The position numbers were made by a program, and so were the translations under genes. A model generated the notes under the pieces. The model was not told where the DNA came from. It searched no databases and saw only the letters and a program-made list of their open reading frames with translations. From contig NZ_VTWS01000001.1 in the NCBI RefSeq assembly GCF_008727875.1, positions 1,798,001-1,862,000 on the forward strand: 64,000 nt of DNA, in the 5' to 3' direction. The stretch's first letter is position 1. Each line of letters starts with the position of its first letter. Shown here one piece after another: positions 34,273 to 43,870 of the stretch. The DNA comes from Larkinella humicola (GTDB lineage: Bacteria; Bacteroidota; Bacteroidia; Cytophagales; Spirosomataceae).

Positions 34273-35796
34273 TTATTGCTTGTCCCACCAGATCCGGGTC
34301 ATGAACAGATCCGGGCCCTGGCGGGTAATGGCTTCCTGAATATTCGGGTTAATCCCCGGTTCCCCCTGCGGATACCGCAACCGGCGCGGAATCTGGCCGT
34401 TGGTTTCGTTTCCCGGATAATTGACCGGAGTCAGTTTGGGGAGTCCTGTTCTCCGCCAGTTCGCCCAGCCCTCGAGGTGGTTCAGCACCGAGCCGGTGAT
34501 TACCCACATTTCGGTGTGGATGGCGTTCATTTTATCATCCAGCGACCCGGTCGAATACGGGTTGGCAGCCGCGTAAGCCGCCACATCGGCATCCGCAATC
34601 ACCCCACCATACGACGCCAGTTGCCGGACACCCGCGCTTTGACCGGCTTCAAACTCGGTTTTGGCGGTTCCGGTAGCCCACCCTCGCTCAATGGCTTCGG
34701 CTTTCAGCAAACGCGCTTCGGCGTGGGTCATGATGAAGTACGGATTTTCCAGGGCGTACATGTTCGGAGCCACCCGCGAATAATTATCCAGACTGGTTTC
34801 GGGCAGTGTTTTCAGGGTCGTCGCATCGGTTCCGGGCGGAATTCCGCGTTGTTTCGCGAGGGTCTTGTCGCCGTTTTTCAGCGCCGAAATCACCCCCAGA
34901 CGCGGGTCTTTCCGGGCTTTCAGCGCATCGATGAACGTGCTGGCCCACTGGATGTTATTCCCGTTGGCAATGCCGCGTCCCGCACCTAGGTTCCACGAAT
35001 TGGCGTTGGAGTTGGTGCCGGCCCCCGTGTTTGAGAACTTGATCGAAAAACTATCGTCGTTGCTGGCCATAAGGCCGCCGTCGATGGCTTTCTTGGCCCA
35101 GGCCTGAGCCCCGGCCGCATCCACTTTCTGCATCCGCATGGCCAGCCGCAGCATCAGAGAGTTGGCACCACGCTTCCATTTTTCCAGATCACCGGCATAC
35201 ACAAAATCGGCGGTTTTCGGAATGTAGGCCGTGGCACTGAACGCTTTCCCGGCTTCTTCCAGTTCTTTCAGCAAGTCGGCGTAAATGTCCTTCTGCGCAT
35301 CGTATTTTGGCGAAAAAACGCCGTTCAGATATCCTAAACCCGCTTCTTTGTACGGGACATCGCCATACAGGTCCGTGATGTTGGCCATCTCGACCACCCG
35401 CAGAATCCGGGCCATCGACAGAATGTTCACGTTTTTCGCATCCGCTTTGGCCAGTGCAATCAGATTGACCAGGTTTTTGATCGAATTCGGGTACGAATTC
35501 ACGAAATAGGCTTCGCTTAAATCACCCTGGTAGGTGTATACCGTTCCCCGGTAAAAATTGACCTCTACCGACGACATCTGCTGAATGACGGTTGATGCGT
35601 AGATGAAGTTGGCCCGCCAGGATTTATACCCCGGATCGCCTGCCGACCCCGGAATGTGCAGCGTGGCCCCCGACAACAGGTAGTCCAAAGGCACCGACGA
35701 GGGCGTGTTGGGGTTGACGTTGATCTTTTCAAAATCTTCCGTACACGCCCCAAACGTAAACAGAAGCGTGGTCACTATCAGTATTTTGCGTAACAT
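34273..35796 (-). CDS. SusD/RagB-like nutrient-binding lipoprotein (SusD-like_2 type)
   Basis: A 507-residue lipoprotein; the lipobox TFGAC gives Cys18. The start of the mature protein, EDFEKINVNPNTPSSVPLDYLLSGA (cited as INVNPNTPSSVPLDYLLSG), is typical of the SusD-like_2 group, with NVNPN conserved. Later parts show the MARILRVVEMANITDLYGDVP helix pair and FIMTHAEARLLKAEAIERGW near the ligand groove. Expected to cover the SusC receptor encoded 33 nt upstream and bind an oligosaccharide or peptide at the cell surface. A rho-independent terminator follows. Confidence 0.93.
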   Translation of the reverse strand: MLRKILIVTTLLFTFGACTEDFEKINVNPNTPSSVPLDYLLSGATLHIPGSAGDPGYKSWRANFIYASTVIQQMSSVEVNFYRGTVYTYQGDLSEAYFVNSYPNSIKNLVNLIALAKADAKNVNILSMARILRVVEMANITDLYGDVPYKEAGLGYLNGVFSPKYDAQKDIYADLLKELEEAGKAFSATAYIPKTADFVYAGDLEKWKRGANSLMLRLAMRMQKVDAAGAQAWAKKAIDGGLMASNDDSFSIKFSNTGAGTNSNANSWNLGAGRGIANGNNIQWASTFIDALKARKDPRLGVISALKNGDKTLAKQRGIPPGTDATTLKTLPETSLDNYSRVAPNMYALENPYFIMTHAEARLLKAEAIERGWATGTAKTEFEAGQSAGVRQLASYGGVIADADVAAYAAANPYSTGSLDDKMNAIHTEMWVITGSVLNHLEGWANWRRTGLPKLTPVNYPGNETNGQIPRRLRYPQGEPGINPNIQEAITRQGPDLFMTRIWWDKQ

Positions 35797-35829
35797 ATGG
35801 TGGTATCTTTTAGAAGATGAGCGCGTGAC

Positions 35830-38800
35830 TTAGAATTTCAGATTCAGGTTAACCCCCACCGTCCGGGTTGGCGGCACACCGGCCAGTTCCAACCCCTGGG
35901 CGTTCGAATTGTTGTAGGTCGATTCGGGATCGATGTTCGGCGTTTTCTTCATCAGAATGGCTAAGTTTCGGCCCACGAGCGAAATGGACGCCCCTTTGAA
36001 CGGCGATTTGCCGAACACCCGCGTCGGAATCGTGTAGTCGATGATCACCTGCCGGAGTTTCAGGAAGTCGGCACTGTAGACAAACGGATCGGCAATGTTA
36101 AACAGCCGCTCGTAATACTGTTGCGCCGGTACTTTCACGGTATTCGGTTCGCCTTTTTCGTTGACGCCTTTGCCAACAATGCCCGTTTCGCGGCCTTCCA
36201 GCGTCGACTTCAGCAAGCCCCGGCGGTTGGCGTAGGCGTTGGTTCCGGAGTAAATCACCCCGCCAAATTTCCCGTCGATCAGGAAACTCAGGCCGATGCC
36301 TTTATACCGGAACGAGTTGGTGAAACCCAGGGTGGTGGGTGCCACGCCGGTGCCGAAGTTGACCAGATTACCCTGCAAGGGATAGCCCTGCGAGTCGTAA
36401 ACGACATTGCCCGACGCGTCTTTTTTGTAGGTAAATCCTTTCACCTGGCTGTAGGGCAGACCCACCACCTGGTGAATGTAGGCAATCCGCGTCCGGTTTT
36501 CGTCCACCTGCAGCGTAGTCAGGTTGCCATACAGACTTACGACTTCGCTTTTGTTATACCCCATGTTAAATGACGCATCCCACGAGAAATCCTTCGCCGA
36601 AGCCAATCGGTAGGTCAGCAACAATTCGAGTCCTTTGTTGGCGATCTCGCCCACGTTGAACAGCGCACTGCCGTAGCCGGAGGTGTTGGAAATCGTAGCC
36701 GCCACAATGTCGTTGGTGGTTTTCCGGGTATACAAGGCAAAGTCGACGCCCAGTTTGTTGTTGAACAGCCGGGTTTCCAAACCGGCTTCCGAAGTGGTCG
36801 AGGTCAGCGGTTGCAGGTTCGAATTCGGTACACGGTCGCCGTTGATCTGGGCCAGCGGAGCACCCAGGTGTGCACCCGACAACCCGTAGTACAGCGACAG
36901 ATTATACGGATCGGTGTCGCCACCGGCCTGTGCCCACGATGCTCTCACTTTCAAGTAATTGATGGCGGTTGGCAATTTGAAAGCCTCCGAAACCACAAAG
37001 CTCCCCCCCACCGACGGATACAAGATGCTGTTGTTGCCTTTGGCCAGGGTCGAAAACCAGTCGTTCCGGGCTGTTGCCGTCACGAACAGATAACCATTGT
37101 ACGAGAATTCCGCCGAACCGTAAACGGAGTTGATTCGTTTCTCGATGTAGTTTTCGCTGGAACTCCGGGCGGCCGGGTCGATGTTCGAAATGTCGTAGAA
37201 ATACGGAATGTTGAAGTTGCTGCCGCCGTACGATGAGTTCTGGTAAGTCTGTTTCATCAGGTTGCCCCCGAACAGCGCATTGATCCCAAACCGGTCGCCA
37301 AACTTCTTGTTGATGCCCAGCAGCAGCTCAGAGTTGGTTTCCGTGAAATTCCGGTTGCCGACGTTCATGCCCCCACGCGGCTGAAATGGCGTACCGTAGG
37401 GCGTGATGGTCAGGTTGCGGTAGTTGAAATTGTCGAAACCCAGCCGACCGCGCAGAAAGAGCCAGTCGGTGAAGTTAAAGCGGGGTTCAACGACGCCGAT
37501 GATCCGGCCTTTTTTATCTTCCTGCCGCCAGTTGTTGGCCGCCACATACGGATTCTGGATGTAAATGTTGTCGGACCAGACTTTTTCGGAACCGTCGTCA
37601 TTGAGCTGGCTTTCTTTCAGGGCCGAGAGCGGCAACGAAGTCGGCATGGCGTTGATCGCATACGTCGCACTTCCGGGAGAATCCGACAGGCGGGGCCGGT
37701 TGGTGGTTTTCTCCAGAATGTATTTGACGTTCGTGACAATCGACAGTTTCGGCCCCAGATTGGCGTTGACGTTCAGTGCAAAATTGTTCCGGCGCAGTCC
37801 GCTGTTGGGAATGATGGCCTTGTTGTTGAGGTCATTCATCGACAACCGGTACGTAATGCTCTCGGTTGCACCCGTCAGCGCCACCGAATTGGTGAACGTA
37901 CTTCCGATGCGATAGAAATCGGTCTGGTTGTTTTTGTAGGCGGAATAAGGCCGTGATTTTCCGTCGAAATTGATGGTGTTTGAACCATCCAGTTTGGCGC
38001 CCCAGCTATTCGAGGTCAGGGCTTCAGCCACGGTGGTCGGCTTGATGCCGTTGTTGCCCATGCCGTATTCATACTGGTAATCTTTGTAGGTGGGCAGTAA
38101 CAGATTCTCCGCTACGTAGTTACTGCTCAGTTCAACGCCGATGCCTTTGTTGGCTTTCCCGCCTTTGGTCGTCACCAGAATTACGCCATTGGAAGCGCGG
38201 GAACCGTACAGGGCCGAGGCCGTGGCCCCCTTCAATACGCTGATCGTTTCCACTTCGTCGGGGTTCAGGCTGGAGATACCGTCTCCGCTGTCGCCCCCGC
38301 CCCACATCCCGGCCGAACCCAGGTTGTCGTTGTTGATGGGCGTTCCGTCGACCACGATCAGCGGCTGGTTGTTGCCGGAAATCGAACCGTTCCCGCGAAT
38401 GACAATCCGACTCGAACCACCGGGGCCTGTCGCCGTGTTGGCCACGTTCAACCCGGCCACTTTTCCCTGCAGGGAGTTTGCCATGTTGACGGTTCGGGCC
38501 TGGGTCAGTTCCTCCCCTTTTACTTCCGTAACGGAATACCCCAGGGCTTTTTTCTCTTTCTTGATTCCCAGGGCCGTCACCACCACCTCACTCAGCGTCG
38601 ATTCTTCGGGCGTCAGCGACACATCGATGGTGGTCGAATTCCCGACTTCGACTTCTTTCGGTATAAAACCGATGGAACTGAATTTGAGGGTCGCCCCTTT
38701 TTGAACCTGGATGCTGTATTCGCCCCGGTCGTTGGTGATCGTTCCGCGGGTGGTGCCTTTGATGAGCACATTGACCCCGTTTATTTCGCTTTTGCCCTCC

Positions 38801-38898
38801 TCCGTCACCTTGCCTTTGACCTCGACGGTTTGCGCAAAGCTGAGGGTGGACAAAAGGGAGAGGACCAGAATCCTCAGAAAACATAGACTTCTTTTCAT
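35830..38898 (-). CDS. SusC/RagA family TonB-linked outer-membrane receptor
   Basis: A 1022-residue TonB-dependent importer. ATG 38898 (MKRSLCFLRILVLSLL) starts a good signal peptide; the frame is open for 27 more codons upstream without signal character. A CarboxypepD_reg-like domain follows (VKGKVTEEGKSEINGVNVL), then the SusC signature SEVVVTALGIKKEKKALGYS, the plug with LQGKVAGLNVANTATGPGG and VLKGATASALYGSRASNGVI, and a barrel ending in VGVNLNLKF. It pairs with the SusD-like protein downstream. The GH130-type phosphorylase gene lies upstream on the same strand (176-nt gap), so a mannose-containing ligand is a reasonable guess, not proven. Confidence 0.95.
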   Translation of the reverse strand: MKRSLCFLRILVLSLLSTLSFAQTVEVKGKVTEEGKSEINGVNVLIKGTTRGTITNDRGEYSIQVQKGATLKFSSIGFIPKEVEVGNSTTIDVSLTPEESTLSEVVVTALGIKKEKKALGYSVTEVKGEELTQARTVNMANSLQGKVAGLNVANTATGPGGSSRIVIRGNGSISGNNQPLIVVDGTPINNDNLGSAGMWGGGDSGDGISSLNPDEVETISVLKGATASALYGSRASNGVILVTTKGGKANKGIGVELSSNYVAENLLLPTYKDYQYEYGMGNNGIKPTTVAEALTSNSWGAKLDGSNTINFDGKSRPYSAYKNNQTDFYRIGSTFTNSVALTGATESITYRLSMNDLNNKAIIPNSGLRRNNFALNVNANLGPKLSIVTNVKYILEKTTNRPRLSDSPGSATYAINAMPTSLPLSALKESQLNDDGSEKVWSDNIYIQNPYVAANNWRQEDKKGRIIGVVEPRFNFTDWLFLRGRLGFDNFNYRNLTITPYGTPFQPRGGMNVGNRNFTETNSELLLGINKKFGDRFGINALFGGNLMKQTYQNSSYGGSNFNIPYFYDISNIDPAARSSSENYIEKRINSVYGSAEFSYNGYLFVTATARNDWFSTLAKGNNSILYPSVGGSFVVSEAFKLPTAINYLKVRASWAQAGGDTDPYNLSLYYGLSGAHLGAPLAQINGDRVPNSNLQPLTSTTSEAGLETRLFNNKLGVDFALYTRKTTNDIVAATISNTSGYGSALFNVGEIANKGLELLLTYRLASAKDFSWDASFNMGYNKSEVVSLYGNLTTLQVDENRTRIAYIHQVVGLPYSQVKGFTYKKDASGNVVYDSQGYPLQGNLVNFGTGVAPTTLGFTNSFRYKGIGLSFLIDGKFGGVIYSGTNAYANRRGLLKSTLEGRETGIVGKGVNEKGEPNTVKVPAQQYYERLFNIADPFVYSADFLKLRQVIIDYTIPTRVFGKSPFKGASISLVGRNLAILMKKTPNIDPESTYNNSNAQGLELAGVPPTRTVGVNLNLKF

Positions 38899-39074
38899 AG
38901 TAGGTGAAAAATTGAGGTGGAATTGAACGTGGTTTTTAAAGTCATTTGGGGTTTGATTGGTCGCCAAATCGGAAAACAAAGCCAGTTCAAGGCACTGGCT
39001 TTGTCCGGACTACCAACCTATAATTGATCCTAATAAACTCATAGTCAAATTGTAATCACTACCTAATCGTTCCT

Positions 39075-40295
39075 TCATGCCGCTTGCCCGTTAGCCGTTG
39101 GCATAGCTTCCTTCCGCCCGGTCTGGTAGAGCCGGTTCTTCGTAATCAAGTCGTTCAGTCGCTCGACCGAAGTGGCCGACCGCAGCCCGTCCGCCGGAGT
39201 ATTGACCACGTAGTCGAGCAAACGCCCGAGGGTAGACGTTGCCACGTGCATCCGGGTATCCGACGATGCGTAGTAGATAAAAACCGTCCCGTCGTCGTCC
39301 AGAATCCAGCCGTTGGCAAAAACGACATTGGACACGTCGCCAATGCGCTCCTCGCCTTCGGGGGCGATAAAATACCCCGCCGGTTTGTAAATCACCTTCG
39401 TTAGGTCTTCTAAATCCGTCATAAACAGGTACAGGACGTAGCGCAACCCGGCTGCCGTGTTCCGAACGCCGTGGGCCAGGTGCAACCAGCCTTTCGCGGT
39501 TTTGATGGGTGCCGGTCCCTGCCCGTTTTTCACCTCATACACCGTGTGGTAGCGTTTCTCATCCACAATGTATTCCCGGTCGATCACCGGATTTTCCATC
39601 GAATCGGTCAGGCCAAACCCGATGCCTCCGCCCGTTCCGGCTTCGATAAAACCGTCTTGCGGACGGGTGTAGAGCGCGTATTTTCCGTTCACAAATTCAG
39701 GGTGCAACACCACATTCCGCTGCTGCGGTGAAGGCGAAACCAGATCAGGCAGCCGTTCCCAGGTTTTCAGGTCCCGCGTTCGGGCCATGCCGCACTGCGC
39801 CGATGCCGAGGATTCGTCGCCTTTCTGAGCCGCCGGATCTTTGCGTTCGGTGCAGAACAGGCCATACATCCACCCATCTTCGTGCTGCACCAGCCGCATG
39901 TCATACACGTTGATGTCCGGCTCGTTGGTTTCGGGCATCGTAATCGGATAGTCCCAAAACCGGAAGTTGTCGATTCCGTTGGGGCTTTCGGCCACGGCAA
40001 AAAACGACTTTCGGTCGCTGCTTTCGACCCGCACCACCAGCAGATACCTCCCGTCCAGCCGGATGGCTCCGGCGTTAAAGGTTGCGTTGATGCCAAACCG
40101 CTCCATCAGGTACGGGTTTGTGGCCGGGTTCAGGTCATACCGCCAGAACAAGGGCGTGTGCCGGGCCGTCAGAACCGGATGCTGGTAGCGGTCGAAGAGT
40201 CCGTTGCCGGGTTTGAGTTTCTCGTTCGGCCTCGAAATCAATTCAAAATGGCCCTCTTCCAAGGTCTCCAATCGTTCCTGAAAGGCAATTTTCAT
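39075..40295 (-). CDS. GH130 phosphorylase, 4-O-beta-D-mannosyl-D-glucose phosphorylase-like
   Basis: A 406-residue cytosolic enzyme with a five-bladed propeller. The N-terminus [20 protein letters not shown], the [22 protein letters not shown] region (cited as [18 protein letters not shown]) and [10 protein letters not shown] are typical of GH130, especially subgroup 1 enzymes that phosphorolyse mannosyl-1,4-glucose to mannose 1-phosphate and glucose. The proton-relay Asp is in the [10 protein letters not shown] segment. No signal peptide, as expected for an intracellular phosphorylase. It sits between the SSS symporter gene and the SusC/SusD pair, all on one strand. Beta-mannosyl-GlcNAc phosphorolysis is the main alternative. 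Confidence 0.88.
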   Translation of the reverse strand: MKIAFQERLETLEEGHFELISRPNEKLKPGNGLFDRYQHPVLTARHTPLFWRYDLNPATNPYLMERFGINATFNAGAIRLDGRYLLVVRVESSDRKSFFAVAESPNGIDNFRFWDYPITMPETNEPDINVYDMRLVQHEDGWMYGLFCTERKDPAAQKGDESSASAQCGMARTRDLKTWERLPDLVSPSPQQRNVVLHPEFVNGKYALYTRPQDGFIEAGTGGGIGFGLTDSMENPVIDREYIVDEKRYHTVYEVKNGQGPAPIKTAKGWLHLAHGVRNTAAGLRYVLYLFMTDLEDLTKVIYKPAGYFIAPEGEERIGDVSNVVFANGWILDDDGTVFIYYASSDTRMHVATSTLGRLLDYVVNTPADGLRSATSVERLNDLITKNRLYQTGRKEAMPTANGQAA

Positions 40296-40319
40296 TGGTT
40301 CTAGTATATGAATTCTTCG

Positions 40320-40650
40320 ATCGATCCGGCGACGCTGCGCTGCTGCCTGCTTACGGGGTAATTTGCCCAGAATGGTCGCGTACCTTACGGCACGCCAGCG
40401 CCGAACTAACCACTCGATTTCTACCGACGCTGCGCTGTTACATCCCTATGGGATAATTTGCCCCGAATGGGACACATTCACTCGATTTCTACCGACGCTG
40501 CGTTGTTGCATCCCTCCGGGATAACTTGCCCCGAATGGGGCTTAACAGCGCAGCGTCGGTAGATGACCGAACCCCGGTTTTTTCCGCGTGCCGTAAGGTA
40601 CGCGACCGCCAAGCCAACGCTGTGTTTTGCATCCCTGCGGGATCAATGGC
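40320..40650. repeat. Dense cluster of direct and inverted repeats
   Basis: The 411-nt gap between the GH130 and symporter genes is filled by repeats. Two direct copies of about 61 bp start at 40411 and 40479 (period 68); each has ACCGACGCTGCG, CATCCCT-GGGAT and TTGCCCCGAATGGG. A diverged copy starts at 40328. CTACCGACGCTGCGCTGTTA (40421-40440) has its exact complement at 40543-40562. A 22-bp stretch at 40374-40395, containing CGCGTACCTTACGGCACGC, has its exact complement at 40586-40607. A last TGCATCCCTGCGGGAT is at about 40628. The arrangement resembles REP/BIME elements. Confidence 0.85.
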
Positions 40651-40706
40651 CGGGTTTTATAACACCTCAATTACAACCATTCGTCAATGCACCAACTACC
40701 TATCGT

Positions 40707-42584
40707 TTAATGCATGAATACCGATGAAACTGCCACGGAAACCGGCTTCGTATCCTCCACGGGTAGCTTGTCCCACCACGTTTTTTTGAGAATTACGGCA
40801 CAAACCGCCAGGATCGTCAGCGTGACCGACAACTCGGTGTACATACTGACGATCAGATACATCGGCAGCATCGTCAGGCAACATTGGGCCACAACGCCCA
40901 CCACGACGTTGAACGCATCCAGTTTGAAATTTTTGTTGGCTTCGAACGACGGATCCTCGGCCACGACCAGCTCATGAATCGGTTGCCAAAACCCCCAGGG
41001 ACGGACGGTTCGGTAAAAGGACTTCAGCGTTTCGGATTTCGTCGGGGGGGTCAGCAGGGAACCGGCCACGCAACCGGCCAGCGACAACCCAAACAGCAGC
41101 GGGAAATAATACAACTCCAGCGTTTCTTTGAACAGGGCGGGAAAAATCAGCGCCGGAACGATCCCCGCCAGCATACCCCAGAAAAAACCGCTGGCGTTAA
41201 ACCGCCACCAGTGCCATTTCAGCACATTCGCAGCCACATAACCGCCATACAAGGCCGACACAATCCACTGCAGGATGCTGTTGACATCCCGGACAAACAA
41301 GCCCAGCAAAATACCAAAACCGGCCACCGCCAGTCCCGACGTGTAATTCATCCGGGCAATCCGCCGGTTCGATGCGCGCGGATTGACGTATTTCAGGTAA
41401 ATATCATTGACGATGTAGGCCTGCGCGGCATTGAGCGTACCGGCAAATGTACCCATGAAAGCCGCCAGCAAACCCGCCAGCAACAGCCCCATCAACCCCG
41501 CCGGAACGAAGTGCAGGATGGCTGCGGGCAGAATTTTCTCAAAATCGATGGCTCCGTTGGGGGCCTGCAGGTTGAGCTGATCAAAATGCAACAGGGCCAG
41601 AACCGTAAAGCCCATGATCATGGTGTAGCGAACCGGCAGCAGCACGATGGATACAATACCGCTCATTTTGGCCGCATCCTGAGGGGATTGGGTCGACAGC
41701 ACCTTTTGCATGTCGTAGTTGGGGGCCGGGCCGGCCAGACTCGCCAGAATGCCTTTGAAGGTCATCATCATGAAAAAAATGCCAAACAGCGAAAAACCGT
41801 CGGATTTGATTTTGGCGTTTACCGCTTCAATCCTCCCGGTCCAGTTCAGATCGTCGAGATGCCAGCTAAAAAAGGGCGTGTACCAACCTTGCGGTACGCT
41901 CAACGAACTGACCGCCAGATTGTCCATCGCGATCGACGCAATGACGAACGCGGCAATGGTCATGATGATGTACTTCAGAATATCGCCGATGACGATGCTG
42001 GTCATGCCGCCCAGAATGGCGTAAAAAACCGCAAACGAAGTAAAAATGATGCCGTAGAAGGGGGCGACGTAAGCCGGTGAAACCGTGAAAGGTAAATAGG
42101 GTGCTACGGTGGAAATAGGAATGAATATTTCGACAAACTTGCCCAGCCCGACAAATCCGTAGGCCATGAATCCGAGGCAACTCAACAGGGCGAAAACGAC
42201 GACAACCGTGTGGGAAGCCGTTACGCCCCGCCCGGAGCCGAAGCGGGTTCCGATCCATTCTGCACCGGTGGCCACGTTCGACCGGCGCAGCCAGACGGAC
42301 AGGTACATCATCAGAAAAACCTGGTTGAAAACCGGCCAGAGCCACGGAATCCAAAGGCTCTTCATACCGTAGACGAACGCCAGCGCCACCATCCACATGG
42401 TGCCCGAGATGTCGAACATATCGGATGCGTTCGACAATCCGAGCATGTACCAGGGCAGGGTTTTGCCGCCCAGCATGTATGCCTCCTTATTCTGGGCCGC
42501 ACGTTTTTTCAACCCCAATCCCAGCAAAATAACGGCCACCAGGTAGCCGACTATGATGCTGAGATCAAGTGCTGAAAGTTTCAT
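40707..42584 (-). CDS. Sodium:solute symporter (SSS family)
   Basis: A 625-residue inner-membrane transporter with about 14 hydrophobic segments. The SSS pattern is visible: ALDLSIIVGYLVAVILLGLG at the N-terminus, LGLSNASDMFDISGTMWM, and the region GLLLAGLLAAFMGTFAGTLNA with the conserved helix-8 type GLLAAFMGT/S segment. Members take up sugars, inositol, proline or sialic acid with sodium. Its place upstream of a GH130 phosphorylase and divergent from an AraC regulator suggests import of a mannosyl-disaccharide or its parts. Substrate is inference. Confidence 0.92.
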   Translation of the reverse strand: MKLSALDLSIIVGYLVAVILLGLGLKKRAAQNKEAYMLGGKTLPWYMLGLSNASDMFDISGTMWMVALAFVYGMKSLWIPWLWPVFNQVFLMMYLSVWLRRSNVATGAEWIGTRFGSGRGVTASHTVVVVFALLSCLGFMAYGFVGLGKFVEIFIPISTVAPYLPFTVSPAYVAPFYGIIFTSFAVFYAILGGMTSIVIGDILKYIIMTIAAFVIASIAMDNLAVSSLSVPQGWYTPFFSWHLDDLNWTGRIEAVNAKIKSDGFSLFGIFFMMMTFKGILASLAGPAPNYDMQKVLSTQSPQDAAKMSGIVSIVLLPVRYTMIMGFTVLALLHFDQLNLQAPNGAIDFEKILPAAILHFVPAGLMGLLLAGLLAAFMGTFAGTLNAAQAYIVNDIYLKYVNPRASNRRIARMNYTSGLAVAGFGILLGLFVRDVNSILQWIVSALYGGYVAANVLKWHWWRFNASGFFWGMLAGIVPALIFPALFKETLELYYFPLLFGLSLAGCVAGSLLTPPTKSETLKSFYRTVRPWGFWQPIHELVVAEDPSFEANKNFKLDAFNVVVGVVAQCCLTMLPMYLIVSMYTELSVTLTILAVCAVILKKTWWDKLPVEDTKPVSVAVSSVFMH

Positions 42585-42814
42585 GAAATAGAGATTGGTT
42601 CAATGTTCCAAAAGTATACGCTTTTTCCGACTACAGAGTAATACTTTTTTAGCATTCTTTTGAACAAATGCTATTATAAATTGAATGATAATTCTGCCAA
42701 TTATCCTGTTTTAGGTCAATTTAACCTGTAAAATACAATTATTACCAATAAATAGCTAAGTTATTCGTAAAAGGGTTTGATACTATCCTCACCCAAATTA
42801 TGGTACTTTTTGCC

Positions 42815-42822
42815 TATCTTTG
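42815..42822 (+). promoter_or_regulatory. Putative -7 element for the AraC gene
   Basis: TATCTTTG matches TAnnTTTG and ends 30 nt before ATG 42853. It overlaps an in-frame TTG at 42820, which is therefore unlikely to be the start. Confidence 0.5.
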
Positions 42823-42852
42823 TTTCTGTCTTGCCTGTCACCAGCTATTCCG

Positions 42853-43725
42853 ATGAGTGCGATTTACCGGGAAATTACGCCCCTGACCCAGAATGACTGT
42901 TACACGCTTTTTTCACGGATCAAGAAGGATTTCGATTTTCCCCTGCATTCGCACGAGGAGTTTGAACTGAACTTCATTGCCAATGGCGCCGGTACGAAAC
43001 GTATCATCGGTGATCATACGGACGTGATCGAGGATCTGGAACTGGTGCTGGTGGGCAGCAATCTTCCGCACGGGTGGTTCAATCACCAGGGGCAGAGCCA
43101 GGAAGTGCATGAGGTAACGATTCAGTTTCACCGCGATTTGTTCGATGAAAAACTGCTTCGGCGTAACCAGCTCAGTTTCATCCGGGTACTGCTGGAACGG
43201 TCGGCCAAAGGCATTGCGTTTTCGCGGGAAACCATCGAGTCGTTGCGCCCCCGCCTTGAAGCCCTGGCGCAGAAAAGCGGTTTTGACTCGGTGCTGGAAC
43301 TGATGTCGATTCTACACGATCTGTCGATTTCGCGGAACATGCGGACGCTCTCGAACGCGTCGTTTACCAACGATCCGCTGCATTTCAACAGCCGCCGGAT
43401 CGAGAAAGCGTTCGAGTTTATGCAGACGAATTATGACAAGGACATTTCGCTGGCCGATTTGTCCAAAGTCGTGAATATGCCGGAAGTGTCGTTCAGCCGG
43501 TTTATCAAAAAACGAACCGGAAAGACCTTCATCGACAGCCTGAACGAAATCCGGCTCGGCCACGCGTCAAGACTGTTGATCGATACGACCCACACCATCA
43601 CCGAAATATCCTACAAATGCGGTTTTAACAATATGTCGTATTTCAACCGTATCTTCCGTCGAAAAAACGGTTGTACCCCCCGCGAGTTCCGGCAGAATTA
43701 TTCGGGAATCCGGGTTTTTGTGTGA
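42853..43725 (+). CDS. AraC-family transcriptional regulator
   Basis: A 290-residue cytosolic regulator. An N-terminal cupin-like sensor (about 1-165) has FDFPLHSHEEFELNFIANG and LVLVGSNLPHGWFN, the sugar-binding type of AraC arm and barrel. The C-terminal domain has two helix-turn-helix motifs (ISLADLSKVVNMPEVSFSRF and ITEISYKCGFNNMSYFNRIF) and ends with CTPREFRQNY. The start is ATG 42853, after a TAnnTTTG promoter. It is divergent from the symporter-GH130 genes and is the best candidate regulator of that locus, responding to a sugar or phosphorolysis product. Confidence 0.92.
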   Translation: MSAIYREITPLTQNDCYTLFSRIKKDFDFPLHSHEEFELNFIANGAGTKRIIGDHTDVIEDLELVLVGSNLPHGWFNHQGQSQEVHEVTIQFHRDLFDEKLLRRNQLSFIRVLLERSAKGIAFSRETIESLRPRLEALAQKSGFDSVLELMSILHDLSISRNMRTLSNASFTNDPLHFNSRRIEKAFEFMQTNYDKDISLADLSKVVNMPEVSFSRFIKKRTGKTFIDSLNEIRLGHASRLLIDTTHTITEISYKCGFNNMSYFNRIFRRKNGCTPREFRQNYSGIRVFV

Positions 43726-43736
43726 GTACGGTCCGT

Positions 43737-43860
43737 CGGTTTTCCGTGAATGGAAATGCCTGAAAATAGCGAATAATGAATACCGAACAACCGAATAACG
43801 AAAGCCGCCGTAGACGGAAAACCGATTACCGTAAACTATAAACCGAATACCGTAAACCAA
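43737..43860. repeat. Intergenic repeat, accgaaaaccg family copy 2
   Basis: CGGTTTTCCGT (43737-43747) is complementary to ACGGAAAACCG (43814-43824). The rest is built of short words such as ACCGAATA, ACCGAACA and ACCGTAAA repeated six or more times. Same word family as the repeats at 3840-3979 and 51361-51460. Confidence 0.55.
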
Positions 43861-43870
43861 AAATAACCTC

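Noticed and set aside
40411-40540. Two direct repeats that look at first like a CRISPR array
   Set aside because: Only two to three copies, each about 61 bp with 7-nt gaps, internal palindromes and inverted partners; no spacers of uniform size and no cas genes.
40884-42080. Long open frame (398 codons) on the plus strand
   Set aside because: Lies fully antisense to the clear SSS symporter gene; composition rich in His, Gln and Arg, a mirror of the coding strand.
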